DNA of 64,000 bases from Megaustenia siamemsis (GCA_032433765.1 JAVIAB010000051.1:50136030-50200029), one strand, 5' to 3'; counted from the stretch's first letter, positions 22,828 to 34,969 are shown. Translations and numbers: made by a program. Notes: generated by a model not told the origin, from the letters alone.

Positions 22828-24159
22828 GGGAGGTCAAAAAGTAATGCACACCAATTTTTTTCTCGGAAACTTTTCGGGCAAAATGTGTGAAATTTTCACA
22901 GATTGTAGCTGAACATCCCCTTGACACTACCTATTTGTCAACATAATCTCCGTCCAAGCGTATTGCCTTACGCCAACGCGAAACTAGGTCATGAATGCCT
23001 CGTTTGTACCAAGTTTTGTCCTGCTCGCGTAGCCATTTTTTAACTGCAAGGATCACACCCTCATTATTGTCAAAGTGTGTCCCACGCAGGAATTTTTTGA
23101 GTGGTCCAAACAGATGGAAATCTGAGGGAGCCAGATCAGGGCTGTAAGGAGGATGGGGCAGTACAGTCCAACCAAATTTGTTGATTGCTTCCCGTGTTAC
23201 CAGACTTGTGTGAGGGCGTGCATTGTCATGTTGAAGCAACAAATCTGCAGATGGCTTATTAGGCCGAACTCTGTGGAACCGATTTTTGACTTTTGTCAGT
23301 GTATTGATGTAAGCTGTCGAGTTGATTGTCTCACCTCTTGTCATTACATCAACAAGAATCACACCATCAATGTCCCAGAAGACAGTGATCATCACCTTTC
23401 CGGCTGATGGAGATGTTTTGAATTTTTTTCTTTTTGGTGACTGCGGATGATGCCATTCCATTGACTGCATTTTTGTTTCAGGCTCATAATAATGTGCCCA
23501 CGTTTCGTCACCGGTAACAATTTTTGACAAAAACATTTCTCCTTCAACACCGAAACGCTCCAACAATTCAGAACAGAATGTTTTCCTTTGAACTCTGTGA
23601 TCATTTGTTAGGCACCGAGGAACCCATCGAGCGCAAATCTTTGAATATCCGAGAGTTTTAAAAATTGCGATTGCACTTCCCTTGCTGACTGTAAGCTGCA
23701 ATGCCAATTGCTTACTAGTGATACGCCTATCCTTACGAATAATGGCATCAGCCCGGTTTAACATGTCTGTGCTGGTAGCCGAGGCAACACGTCCAGAACG
23801 CGGTAAATCATGCAGCTCCACTCGTACACTTTCTGCAGCTTTAATTCTCTGAACCCAGCGACTAACTGTGCTCCTATCGACTGCAGAACATTTGTACACT
23901 GCACACAGTCGTTTATGAATGTTTGCCACAGTTTCTTTTTCCGCAACCAGAAATTCTATGACAATTCGCTGTTTGTAACGGACATTGTTGACAAGCTCCA
24001 TTTTAACGGTTCATAGATTGCGTAATATTTATCCGAATGCTGTGCAATTTGGTGCACATAATTGGAACATGTCATATTCCAAGAGTGCAAAATTTCATAT
24101 TCCTATCTTTATTATTAGCCGAGAAAAAAAATGGTGTGCATTACTTTTTGACCTCCCTT
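22828..24159 (-). mobile_element. mariner-type DNA transposon, copy 2, intact
   Basis: Same 1,332-bp element and orientation as copy 1, flanked by TA at 22826-22827 and 24160-24161. The right terminal repeat has one mismatch to the left. The outer flanks differ from those of copy 1 (gacgtacg versus agcaacca on the left), so this is a separate insertion, not part of a larger duplication. Confidence 0.96.
22931..24001 (-). CDS. mariner transposase, D,D34D, copy 2
   Basis: A complete 356-residue transposase identical to copy 1 except Arg instead of Gln at residue 60, outside the catalytic core, in a basic stretch before the DLPRSGR linker. Asp165, Asp259 and Asp294 are all retained, as are WVPRCLT and YSPDLAP. 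No stops or frameshifts. No separate promoter is evident; in this family transcription starts within or near the terminal repeat. Either copy could supply transposase to both elements. Confidence 0.97.
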   Translation of the reverse strand: MELVNNVRYKQRIVIEFLVAEKETVANIHKRLCAVYKCSAVDRSTVSRWVQRIKAAESVRVELHDLPRSGRVASATSTDMLNRADAIIRKDRRITSKQLALQLTVSKGSAIAIFKTLGYSKICARWVPRCLTNDHRVQRKTFCSELLERFGVEGEMFLSKIVTGDETWAHYYEPETKMQSMEWHHPQSPKRKKFKTSPSAGKVMITVFWDIDGVILVDVMTRGETINSTAYINTLTKVKNRFHRVRPNKPSADLLLQHDNARPHTSLVTREAINKFGWTVLPHPPYSPDLAPSDFHLFGPLKKFLRGTHFDNNEGVILAVKKWLREQDKTWYKRGIHDLVSRWRKAIRLDGDYVDK

Positions 24160-24161
24160 TA

Positions 24162-24830
24162 GTAGATTAACATAGCGGAAATTCACTATTAGGGTTTTTT
24201 AAAAAAATACCACGGTCGTTGCTAAGGAGCTCATGAACGTTGAGACTTTTCTGTCAAATAAATCAAGAAAGGGGAGTGTTTCGTGACATTAAAAATGGTC
24301 ACATATACAAGAGCACACACACACACAAAACTATTACAGTCAACAAAATATAAGTTGTCATTGTTTTCTATTGAATTTCCTTTCAAGTATGTAAATTAAT
24401 ACTATTTTCGTGTTAGTTCCTGAACAGAGGCAGCCATTTAAACTCAGTAACAAAGTATATATACCCCATCCAGCCTATACTATTACTGAATATGTGTCAT
24501 TATGCCGTTATAATTGCAAATACTACAATTAGTGAGCCATCGCATGCATCCTATATCAGGTGTTTTTAGCATGGTTCATACCAGCTCTAGTGTTTACGCC
24601 GTTTAACAGGTTTCTGGAGGCCGCGCGAGGTGTTGGACTCTGTACATAAAAGCGGTGAGAATTTGTTACTTCATATCTGTAGTTTATACACGGCTGTAAC
24701 ATGATCAGCTCTATGGAATGTGACATTCGATGTCTAGCTCTCTCGAACAACGACAGGCGCCGTGCCCAATCTGTGAACGTCGCAGAATCCTTGGCATTTA
24801 GAAATGGAGATAAGTAAGCCAAAATGGCTG
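24162..24830. other. No recognised feature
   Basis: Spacer with a short (CA)n run near 24312-24326 and short ORFs without recognisable motifs. Confidence 0.5.
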
Positions 24831-25080
24831 CAGCCCGGGCAAAAATAGTAGGAGAAATCTACAGAAAAATCCAAACAATGTAAAATCTCGGGATGATTAA
24901 AAGTGGGAGTACTCACAAAGTCGGAGACATCTGCCTGTATGGCGAGGAGCACTTGAAAACACGTCCGCTAGTCATAAAAGGGATGGGTTGTGTTGGGGGG
25001 GGGGGGGTGATTTTCAAGCAAAATTCAGTCGCGTAGGATTTAGCGAGAAGTTAAACTGGCGTACGCAAACAATTAAAATA
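24831..25080 (+). mobile_element. Repeat D, second copy
   Basis: Matches 9235-9475: tactcacaaagtcggagaca, ctgcctgtatggcgagg, an aaattcagt segment and a CAA-like tail. It contains a G homopolymer at about 24996-25008. It is more diverged than the first copy and lacks clear ends. Confidence 0.55.
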
Positions 25081-26899
25081 AACAAAGGCTTCCCAAATAC
25101 ATAGCTTTTTTAAAAATTTCCACTCAGATTTGATGATCAAGGAAAGTAGCAAGGTTGTCCAGAACAGACAACATTAGAATCCATCCTGAACTACTAGTTT
25201 AATTTAGTTCAGATAAATCAACATGTACATCGGACAAATCCATAAATGTTCAGAGCTCATTCAATCTATATCCCTCAGTGTGTTGCAATTAACGACGAAT
25301 GGTCTTGAGTAATAAACAGAAGCATATAACAAAATGGTTCGCCCAACAGGAGATTTTGCTTTAGGACTCCACACCAAACAAAGCATAGCCTGCATACAAG
25401 AGGGTCACGCAGCTCGGGGCAGACACGCAGATGGGGGGACATCTGATAAATCATGGTTGAGGTTTCAAGACGAGCAAAGACCGAGAACTTTGTATCTGGT
25501 TTGAAACACGAAAATGTGTAAAAAGGCAGTGAAGAAGAAGGGGAAGAAAAAAGAAAACAGGGATGAAAAATATTGATGGAGTAGAAGAAGTAGAAGAAAA
25601 AGATGCAGAAGCAGAAGAAAAAAGAAAAAGTAGCAGTGTGTGCCTTTGCTTTCCTACATACATCACAACTATATTAAATACAATACTCGGTTAATGAAAA
25701 AGAAATCTATGTTTAAGTAGAAGTATATGCTACAAAAACTGTTGTTGTTCATACACCAGTGTCCGTAGTGCTACCGTCGGTTACTGTAAGAGTATGTTCA
25801 TAGAAGTCCGATGAGGCTAACACATGGTTGCTGCACTTAACACAGGGATGTGTTGTGTGTCTTCCTGACGAGGAGGGTGATGTGTACAAATGACGGACTT
25901 GCAAACTGATCTCCACATGAACAAATGGGCGAACACAAATCTTTCCTTCCACGGACCATTCAACTGTTCCTAACAGCCTCTTAGGCACTGCTCACATGAG
26001 AGCTGGCTTTTATACACGCTGCAGTTAACCGTTAATCTATGAAATCAATAAGGTCTTGATTTTGTGCATGCTTTTTAACCAGAGTTGTCGTACTACTACT
26101 TATCTACATCCCTTAAACAAATAATCTTCTACGGGAAGAAAATCCCAAGTTATTTACAAACACAAACTATAATTGTATCATTTGAATTCCTCGTGTTTTT
26201 TTATTCTTGGAGTAAGCTAATTTGAAGTGTGGAAATCTATTTTATATCACTGAATTCAATCAAGCGTTGTTTTCTACTATTGAAAAAAATGTGTGCTTCA
26301 TGACGACTAGAGAAACAAGAGTCGCGTAAACTAATGTAAATTATGGCTTCTACTTATTTCAGCGCTTCACTGAACAATCAATAATCCTTATATGTACTTT
26401 CAAGTAAACGTGGTGTACAAACTTTCTAGTTGGTTTTTTCAAGAATTAATGAAGTTCGATTGCCGGTAGGGTCGATGGGTATTTTTTTTTAAACCTGAGA
26501 TGGGATAAAAAGGAAGAAAAAGAGGCCTAATCAAAAACGAAACGACTACACCAAACATGCGATTTCCATTCTCTGTTGCATTACTCAGTTTACACAACAC
26601 ACGTTATGTGTGTGAAATACGAGGAATAATAATTCAAATAAATATTTTTTTAGAAGATGAAACTCACCACAGCCGCTGTTTCGAAAATGAAATCACTGCG
26701 AACTGTTAGTGAAAATAGCACAGTAACGTTGGATGAAGCATGAAACAAAAGTACATTATTCAGCAATTTGAAGTACGAGCATTAACAGACATAATCAACC
26801 CCCTGTGCAGCGGAGGTCTAACGAAAACAATACACAATAATTAAGAATAATGAGTTATAAATAATATAGTAACTAGCTGAAACATTAACTAAATAGATT
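25081..26899. other. Long stretch without recognised gene
   Basis: Contains a purine-rich (GAA/AGAAG) segment at 25500-25640 and short ORFs (up to 79 codons) with no known motif. No terminal repeats or SINE heads were seen. Confidence 0.5.
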
Positions 26900-26912
26900 T
26901 TGTTTAAAGGTT

Positions 26913-28388
26913 CATCATCATCATGAAGTACCGAGCCTGCTAGCATAGGTGATCATGTCTCTCCACAACTTTCGATCTCGGCAACTATTTATCATTTTTG
27001 TTGTTGACCTTCTGCCAAGCCATTCTCTTAAGCTGTCTGTTATTTTTTCTCTTTGCTTCCTTCTATCTCTTCGTCCCTCAATTTTTCCAGTTGTTACAAT
27101 ATATTCCAGTTGTTCTCTTCTCATTACATGGCCAAAAAATGATGATTGTTTCTTCCTAATATTAGAAATTAGCTCTCTTTTTGCTTTGACCTCTCTCAGA
27201 ACATCTTCATTACTCTTCTTAGCTGTCCATGGTACTCTCAACATTCTTCTGTAAAACCACATTTCTACAGACTCCAGTGATTTTCTTGTCTGTTGTCCTA
27301 TTGTCCATGATTTGCATCCATATGTTCAGACTGGATCTACGTAACATTTAAGAACTCTTTTCCTAGTTTCTACTATCAAAAATGGATTACATAGTATATT
27401 GCTAATTTTTTGGAAAGCTGCTTTTGCCTGAGTCATTCTGCATCTCCCCTCTTTTTTTACATCTTCCGTCTGAGGTTAACACAGTTCTAAAAATATTTAA
27501 ATTCATTTACCTGTTTTAATATTGTTCCACTTGTCTTTATTTTGCACTGAGGTGATGTCTTTTACTTTGTTGTTAACATTACTTCTGTCTTTTTGCTATT
27601 AAGGTTGAGTCCTTTATTTTTGTTTTCTTTACTATAATGTCTAACATTTCTTGTAACTCATTTTCACTCTTAGCTATTAAGACTGTATCATCAACATACC
27701 TTAGATTATTTATATTATGACCTCCAATTGTTATTCCAGGCATGCCCCCTATGGATCTAAAATAATCTCACTATAAATATTAAACAAATCTGGTGACAGC
27801 ACACAGCCTTATCTAACACCCTGTTTTATTTGTTGAAACATTCCCAATTGGTTTCCAGTTCTTATGGCCGCTGTTTGTTGCCAATACATGTTCTTTATTA
27901 TTCTTAGATCTTTGCTGTCTACGTTTATGCTTTCTAAAATGTTGATTATTTCTTGGTGCTTTACTTTGTCAAATGCCTTGGTGTAATCTATGAAACATAG
28001 GTATAGATCTGTTTTCACCTCTATGGCTCTTTCTACTAAAGATGTTATGATATCAATGGCATTGCTTGTTCCTTTATCTCTAACAAAACCACACTGTTCA
28101 TCGCAAATTTCTGAACTGATTTTGTTTCGCACTCTTCGCATGATGATTCTTAGTAATATCGTAGTCATATGACTCATAAAGCTTATTGTTCGATGATCAT
28201 CGCATTCAATCGCACCCGATTTCTTTGGTAGGGCTATGAATATTGATTTGAGCATGCTGTCTGGTATATATCCGCTGTTGTAGATATCATTCAATATTTT
28301 TGTTATTATTTCTATTCCAAAATCACCCATGGCTTCAATCTCTTCTTTAGTTATATTATCTGGTCCAGGAGATTTACCTGCTTTCATA
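26913..28388 (-). mobile_element. RTE-like LINE with RT domain, 5'-truncated (family 2)
   Basis: On the minus strand the 5' part (28387-27809) is an open 192-codon RT segment: KSPGPDNITKEEI (RT motif 1), LPKKSGAIECDDHRTISF (motif 2 region), then FIDYTKAFDKVKHQEI (motif A with catalytic Asp). A YVDDT box appears in a shifted frame near 27690. The C-terminal ORF (27262-26921) ends FGHVMRREQLEYIVTTGKIE ... RKLWRDMITYASRLGT. The 3' tail is ATG triplets. The 13-bp target duplication ttgtttaaaggtt is perfect at 26900-26912 and 28389-28401. Stops and frameshifts between the ORFs make it inactive. Endonuclease and the 5' end are absent. Confidence 0.93.
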
Positions 28389-28466
28389 TTGTTTAAAGGT
28401 TACTCGAAAAAAACCATAGTTTAGTTATTTATTAAAACTAAACCATGAAAATGAACTTAAGCCAAG

Positions 28467-28642
28467 CTCACGTTTATGAGAATACATTCATATTATGAAA
28501 CTGGGCAAACTCACGTTTATGAGCATACATTTATATTATGAAACTGGGCAAACTCACGTTTATGAGAATACATTTATATTATGAAACTGGGCAAACTCAC
28601 GTTTATGAGAATACATTTATATTATGAAACTGGGCAAACTCA
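28467..28642. repeat. 43-bp tandem repeat, 4 copies
   Basis: Four near-identical 43-bp units (core gggcaaactcacgtttatga), the first slightly diverged, the last partial. Confidence 0.93.
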
Positions 28643-29371
28643 TTAATCGCTACATGACTAAGATTTCGTTTTTTTTCTCTTCACCGATTTATCTCACTTA
28701 TCTCAGTTTTCGATTTATCTCAGTACCGGGAGTTTTCTAACGGAATGGAGACTAAATGTCACACGTCCAGTGCAGCTGCCATGTGATGTAACTCTTTGCA
28801 TACCACGGATTAGTTTGTCACATAATAATGAGATTGATTAAATTAAATACAAAGTAAACAGTACTTAGCATCATTATATATGGGAATTTTGTTGTCGGGG
28901 CCAATATTATTTTATGACAGTCGGCACAAATATACACGTTGTGGTCAGCAGCACACCAACTCACCTTGTTTTCTCATAGTGAATCCAGAAAACTAAAAGA
29001 AAACTGCATTGAAATTAAAAATGGAACTCCAGCAACTTTGTTGAGACGAGGAGAGCACACACGAATGTGCCTTCAGACTGGCTTGCAATCTTCATTGTTC
29101 AATAGGTCGATTCCAGCAGGGTATACTGTTAACAGTCTATTTCAATACAGGGAGGCTATTTAAGGTGAAGAGTGACGCTGCCTCGATAACGGTTGATAGA
29201 TTGACATAATAGACCTAGCTAGAGTTGCAGTATATCAGGCATGGATAAGCTGCCACTTTCTCAGCAAAAGTAATTCAACAGTTTAAGGTTTATCTGTCGG
29301 GCCAATTCTCTTAATGTAATAACCTTAGTCAGTTTGATATATTGTGTTCTGACATTTTAATGATTTAACTG
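28643..29371. other. No recognised gene
   Basis: A 74-codon plus-strand ORF at 28939-29163 has no recognisable motif; I do not call it a gene. A duplicated ccgatttatctca-like phrase occurs near 28683-28715. Confidence 0.45.
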
Positions 29372-29373
29372 TA

Positions 29374-29714
29374 CAGTCATCCCTCGCTACTTCGCGGTTC
29401 ATTTATCGCGGCATCAGTACATCGCGGATTGTTCAAAAATTCAAAGTTGAGAATTATTATAAAAAAAAACAACAACATTAATTTATGTATGTTATTTATA
29501 CTATTAATTACTATTTTATTTACATGTTTGAAACTATTCTTTAATGATCTAATGATAACATATGCACTAATATGTTTCATATACACTTATTGATATTACA
29601 CATACACAAAAAATGTACGTATGTTAAAAATGAGAGGGTGACACTACTTCGCGGTTTTTCACTTATCGCGGCCGGTTCTGGTCCCTATTAACAGCGATAA
29701 CTGAGGGATTACTG
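29374..29714. mobile_element. pogo/Tigger-like MITE
   Basis: A 341-bp non-coding element with TA duplications (29372-29373, 29715-29716). The left end cagtcatccctcgctacttc and right end (inverted) cagtaatccctcagttatcg form imperfect terminal inverted repeats with the CAGTNATCCCTC start typical of Tigger/pogo elements. Subterminal tcgcgg motifs occur on both sides. The interior is AT-rich with no transposase, so it depends on transposase from elsewhere. Confidence 0.88.
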
Positions 29715-29724
29715 TATATGTTTT

Positions 29725-31625
29725 TTTAAACACATTTAGTTATCTGTCAGTTTAATAGTTTTGTTTTAGTTTTATCTGTCAGTTTAATAGTTTTGTTTTA
29801 GTTGTATCTGTCAGTTTAATAGTTTTGTTTTAGTTTTATCTGTCAGTTTAATAGTTTTGTTTTAGTTTTATCTGTTAGTTTAATAGTTTTGTTTTAGTTT
29901 TATCTGCCAGTTTAATAGTTTTGTTTTAGTTTTATCTGTTAGTTTAATAGTTTTGTTTTAGTTTTATCTGCTAGTTTAATAGTTTTGTTTTAGTTTTATC
30001 TGTCAGTTTAATAGTTTTGTTTTAGTTTTATCTGTCAGTTTAATAGTTTAGTTTTAGTTTTATCTGTTAGTTTAATAGTTTTGTTTTAGTTTTATCTGTC
30101 AGTGTAATAGTTTTGTTTTGGTTTTATCTGTCAGTTTAATAGTTTTGTTTTAGCTTTATCTGGCAGTTTAATAGTTTTGTTTTAGTTTTATGTGTCAGTT
30201 TAATAGTTTTGTTTTAGTTTTATGTGTCAGTTTAATAGTTTTGTTTTAGTTTTATCTGGCAGTTTAATAGTTTTGTTTTAGTTTTATCTGTCAGTTTAGA
30301 AGTTTTATTTTAGTTTTATCTGTCAGTTTTATAGTTTTGTTTTAGTTTTATGTGTCAGTTTAATAGTTTTGTTTTGGTTTTATCTGTCAGTTTAATAGTT
30401 TTGTTTTAGTTTTATCTGTCAGTTTAATAGTTTTGTTTTAGTTTTAACTGTCAGTTTAATAGTTTTGTTTTAGTTTTATGTGTCAGTTTAATAGTTTTGT
30501 TTTAGTTTTATCTGTCAGTTTAATAGTTTTGTTTTAGTTTTATCTGTCAGTTTAATAGTTTTGTTTTAGTTGTATGTGTCAGTTTAATAGTTTTGTTTTA
30601 GTTTTATCTGTCAGTTTAATAGTTTTGTTTTAGTTTTATGTGTCAGTTTAATAGTTTTGTTTTAGTTTTATCTGTCAGTTTAATAGTTTTGTTTTAGTTT
30701 TATGTGTCAGTTTAATAGTTTTGTTTTAGTTTTATCTGTCAGTTTAATAGTTTTGTTTTAGTTTTATGTGTCAGTTTAGTAATTCTGTTTTAGTTTTATC
30801 TGTCAGTTTAATAGTTTTGTTTTAGTTTTATGTGTCAGTTTAGTAGTTCTGTTTTAGTTTTATCTGTCAGTTTAATAGTTTTGTTTTAGTTTTATGTGTC
30901 AGTTTAGTAGTTCTGTTTTAGTTTTATCTGTCAGTTTAATAGTTTTGTTTTAGTTTTATGTGTCAGTTTAGTAGTTTTGTTTTAGTTTTTTCTGTCAGTT
31001 TAATAGTTTAATTTCTATCTATTAGTGTAAAAGTTTTAGTTCTGTTAGTTAGTTTAATCATTTTAGCGCTGTCAGTTTAATAGTTTTAGGTCTGTCAGTT
31101 TAGTAGTTATCGTTCTATCTGTTAGTTTACTGTTTTAAGTTTTATCTGTCAGTTTAATAGTTTTAGTTCTGTCTGTTAGTTTACTAGTTTAAGTTTTATC
31201 TGTTAAACAGTTTAAGTTCTGTCAGTTTAACAGTTTTAATTCTATTTGTTAGTTTAAGTTCTGTCAGTTTAATAGTTTTAGTTCTGTCTGTCAGTTTAAT
31301 ACTTTTAGTTCTGTGTGTCAGTTTAATAGTTTTAGTTCTGTCTGTCAGTTTAATAGTTTTAGTTCCTTCTATCAGTTTAATAGTTTTAGTTCTGTCTGTC
31401 AGTTTAGTAGTTTTAGTTCTGTCTGTCAGTTTAATAGTTTTAGTTCCTTCTATCAGTTTAATAGTTTTAGTTCTGTCTGTCAGTTTAATAGTTTTAGTTC
31501 TGTCTGTCAGTTTAGTAGTTTTAGTTCTGTCTGTCAGTTTAAAAGTTTTAGTTCTGTCTGTCAGTTTAATATTTTTAGTTCTGTCTGTCAGTTTAATAGT
31601 TTAAGTTCTGCCTGTCAGTTTAATA
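29725..31625. repeat. 1.9-kb minisatellite, 32-bp then about 27-bp period
   Basis: The left two thirds (29725-31010) are about 40 units of 32 bp (core tctgtcagtttaatagtttt). From about 31010 the gttttagtttt part shortens and the period falls to about 27 bp. A 27-bp period preserves reading frame and creates a 136-codon ORF at 31313-31723 of repeated CQFNSFSSV-like nonapeptides. This is most simply a by-product. Confidence 0.95.
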
Positions 31626-31629
31626 AAAC

Positions 31630-32027
31630 TAAGTATTATCCCATTACTGCTATTTCCTCAATAATGTCATTATGCCCTCACTGGCTGAGGTTGTATCAAT
31701 ATTTTCGCTGTAAGAATAGTTAGATGAATAGTCTGTGCCCTGAGGTATGTTCTAGACCTGTCCAAAACTAACATTTTTCTGCATATGTGCTGTAGATATT
31801 TTTAGTTTGCGCAACTGTAACAGTCATTGCACATGAGAAGAAAATAAAAAGGAAGATGGATTAAGAGAAAGTAATAACGGAGAAAAGAAGGAAACAAAGA
31901 GTGAGATAATAAAGAGAACGAAAGGGGGAGCTCGTGTGATAGACAGAAGTTGAAGAAAGTTATAAAGATAGTAAAAGATATAGAAACGTAAATGAGTGAT
32001 GAAAACTGTGATAGTGATATACAGCGA

Positions 32028-32073
<46 letters not shown>

Positions 32074-33340
32074 TAAAATGAAAAATAGATATTGAGAAAT
32101 ATTGTACAATGTAGAGAAAGAATGAAAAAAAAAACAGAAAGAAAGATTTCGGTCCCCCGGTGTAGAACGCTGTTTTGTCGTAAAATCTTACATAGAAACA
32201 CTGTAAACATTGATTGTGTACTAACCTGGAAACACATTCAGCAACACTCCAAAATTAGTAAAGTAAATTATAAGTGCAATAATCCAGTAACATGAAACAG
32301 TTAAGATCAGCTACATTTCTTTTACCGAAGTCTTACTGATTCCCTGTGAAGTAGTCACTTCTGGCAGTTGTTGAATCACAAGAACACTATTAAGTGAGGA
32401 ATAGTAGTAGATTATTTGACGAGATACATGACAGCAGACTGGACTACTCGTTAGATCTCAAAAACTGTTGTATTACGAACAGGTAAGTAAATCACCCAGC
32501 AAATCGTAGAGGTAACAACAGATAACACATACACCGGAATCCACCTCTGTAGTGTGAGCGAAAACAACACTAAGTGATGATAAAAAACCCCCAATATGAG
32601 GCACAATTAGCACCACCAATTAAATTCCTCACAGAAATTATGTATAACCTGATTTTTATTCCGTTATGTACATGTCAAACTGATTCCTTCTTTTTCAATA
32701 CAGATTTATCAGATTGCTCCAGCATTTAAATTCACCGATGGATTCAGTGCCGGGTATGGCACATGCCAACACCTTTATTTTCAAATTGTTCAACTTTATT
32801 CTGAGCTTTCTACTCTTCAAATTGTTTCCATCACCCCTCCTTCTCTTGTACCAGTTCACCGAGCTTGCTACTCTACGGAAGCTCGGCCGACACCTGCGAC
32901 CGGCAAGACTGCCCGTAGTACCCGCTCGAAGGAGCCGGCCTGACTTGCCTACTGTAGTTGGAGGGTTTCTCTCACTTCCTCAATCAGTTCCTTCTATATT
33001 CAAGAGTGGCCAGTATTACCTTCGGCTATGCTCGTGTTCGGCGTAAAAAAAACAATAAACATTAAAGTATGAATTTGATTGAAAGTATACTTGAATCACG
33101 TGTCCTGCTGCTTATTTATGAAACTAATAAATTGGCATATGCTATATATTATTTTTAATTTGTTAAAATGAAAAAAGATGATAAAATACCTTTCCATTAT
33201 TTGATAAAAAAAATACGTTTTGTGCCAGCATTTGCAGAACAAGTAGATTATTACACTTCATCTGTTTAGTACATTTACCTCGGCATTGATAAAGAAAGGC
33301 AGCACCAAAATTCTCATTCTCCAGAGAATAGCTTTTCAAA
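31630..33340. other. Mostly unrecognised; contains a GA microsatellite
   Basis: Holds a (GA)n run at about 32029-32070, a GC-richer ORF at 32714-33046 listed separately, and otherwise AT-rich sequence. The minus-strand ORF over 31824-32237 translates the GA repeat and purine-rich flanks. Confidence 0.5.
32714..33046 (+). other. Unidentified 110-codon ORF with AATAAA downstream
   Basis: The ORF has a hydrophobic segment at about residues 24-50 (IFKLFNFILSFLLFKLF) and an Arg/Pro-rich part (about 55-82) coded by a GC-rich block unlike its neighbours. An AATAAA polyadenylation-like hexamer lies at about 33053-33058, seven bases after the stop. I do not recognise the product. It could be the end of an unidentified retroelement, a processed gene fragment or chance. 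Confidence 0.25.
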
Positions 33341-33343
33341 GAA

Positions 33344-33941
33344 TTGTATCATCATCATCATCATGTGCCATACCGGTTGGCGTAGGCAATCATGTTTTTC
33401 CACAATCGTCTACCTACAGTGTATCGTATCAGTTCTGTTGTTGACTGTTTGCCATGTCATACCACCAAACTATCTAATATTTTCTCTCTTTGTCGTCCGC
33501 GATCTCTCTTTCCTTGTATTTTGCCAGTTGTAACCAAGTATTCCAACTTTCCTCTTCTCATGATGTGCCCGAAAAATGTTGATTGTTTCTTTCTGATGTT
33601 TTTTAGGAGCTCCCTTTTTGTGCTGGCCTCTTTGAGAATTTCCTCATTGGTCTTTTTATCTGTCCGGGGAACTTTCAACATTCTTCTGAGAAATCTCATC
33701 TCTCTGGCCTCTAGCCGTCTTTTCGTGTGTTTGTCTACTGTCCATGATTCGCTTCCATTCAGAATTGGTTCTATATAGCACCGATGAACTGTCTTTCTCA
33801 CTTCTATTGACATAGATTTGTTGCATAATATAGTCTTCATTTTCTGAGATGTTATTTTGGCCTGAGCTTTTCTACTTTTTTATTTCTGTGGTGCATCTTG
33901 CGTCTGATATTATTATTGTGCCCAAGTATTTCAAACGTTGC
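33344..33941 (-). mobile_element. RTE-like LINE, C-terminal end (family 1)
   Basis: ATG/CAT triplet tail at 33349-33363, then a minus-strand frame open for 127 codons (33840-33457). It contains RCYIEPILNGSESWTVDKHT, MRFLRRMLKVPRTDKKTNEE and FGHIMRRGKLEYLVTTGKI. A SINE A interrupts its 5' side at 33955. It is less damaged than the other family-1 copies but lacks the RT domain. Confidence 0.88.
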
Positions 33942-33954
33942 ACTTGTTTCAAAT

Positions 33955-34191
33955 GGGAGCCGCAATAGCTCAGTGGTTAGTGAACTGGACTACAAAGGAC
34001 AAGAGGTAGGGTTCGATCCCAACCGACGGCTTCCGTTTCACCCAACCTTTAATGGGTACTGGATTTTTTTCTGGAAAAATAAAAGCCGACCACATTATCC
34101 CAAAAATCATGTGCCGAAGGTCTGTACAATTTATGGTCACTAACACCATATTCCCTATACGCCACTTGGCGTGACGGGGGTACTTTTTTTT
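33955..34191 (+). mobile_element. SINE A inserted in a LINE
   Basis: Complete SINE A with box A (tagctcagtgg) and box B (ggttcgatccc). The target duplication acttgtttcaaat/acttgtatcaaat (one mismatch) lies at 33942-33954 and 34192-34204. It landed at the 5' margin of the family-1 LINE, so it is younger than that LINE. The body has a small deletion around the gggcgtaat segment. Confidence 0.93.
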
Positions 34192-34309
34192 ACTTGTATC
34201 AAATAATATTAATACCAAAGAACAGCTCAAAATGTGCAGTGAAGGGAAAAACATTTAATAATACAGAGGCAAAATAGAGCTGGCTAGTCTACTTAAAATG
34301 TGAACGAAT

Positions 34310-34640
34310 TAAACGAGGTAGAGGCAAAAAAAAAAAGACTAAAATGGACTCGCATTAAGAGATCTGAGAATCTATGACAGCGTGATAGGCATACAAGGCG
34401 ATGTAATCCTGGATGAAGCGTGGAAATATAAACAGTTTCAGGCAACAGTTTTACTAAACGAAGAGAATACACAATTATAAGCGTTTCAGCTAAATACCAA
34501 ACGTTTGCTACTTTGTACTGTTTTGAGTTTGGTAAAGCTGCTACATACAATTGTATTTTACCCTGATCCTTAGAGTTAAAGTGAAGCAGCGTACCATGGC
34601 AGCCAACCTTCAATTTGGTGACAGCACAAGATGATGATGG
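34310..34640 (+). mobile_element. LINE 3' end fragment
   Basis: Begins with a cgaggtagaggc (RGRG-like) coding remnant and ends with catggcagccaaccttcaat and GAT triplets near 34631, matching the 3' end of the 13490-14036 LINE. The interior is heavily mutated. Confidence 0.6.
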
Positions 34641-34969
34641 TTCCAGAATTCAGAGCTGCAAAAATTGTTGTTGATAACACCGGATGGAAGGCGAAAGGGA
34701 GACAAATCAAAGTCTATAGATCGAGAACATTGGAGACAGATGCGCAATGTGGCTCACGTCAGTGACACTCATGCAAAAGTTTTCATAAACCGAGGAAGCT
34801 CGAAACATTACGTTTTGTCGCAGGATTCCACGTGGCCTGTTGACCACTAACATAATGGACATCTTCGGCTGAAATGAGAGGTAAAGATCATTGCACAACA
34901 AGGAGATCTGATATGCTGAAATGGAGGTGGAAACAGCTATTTACAGCAGGTTTTTAGAAATTTTTTTGC

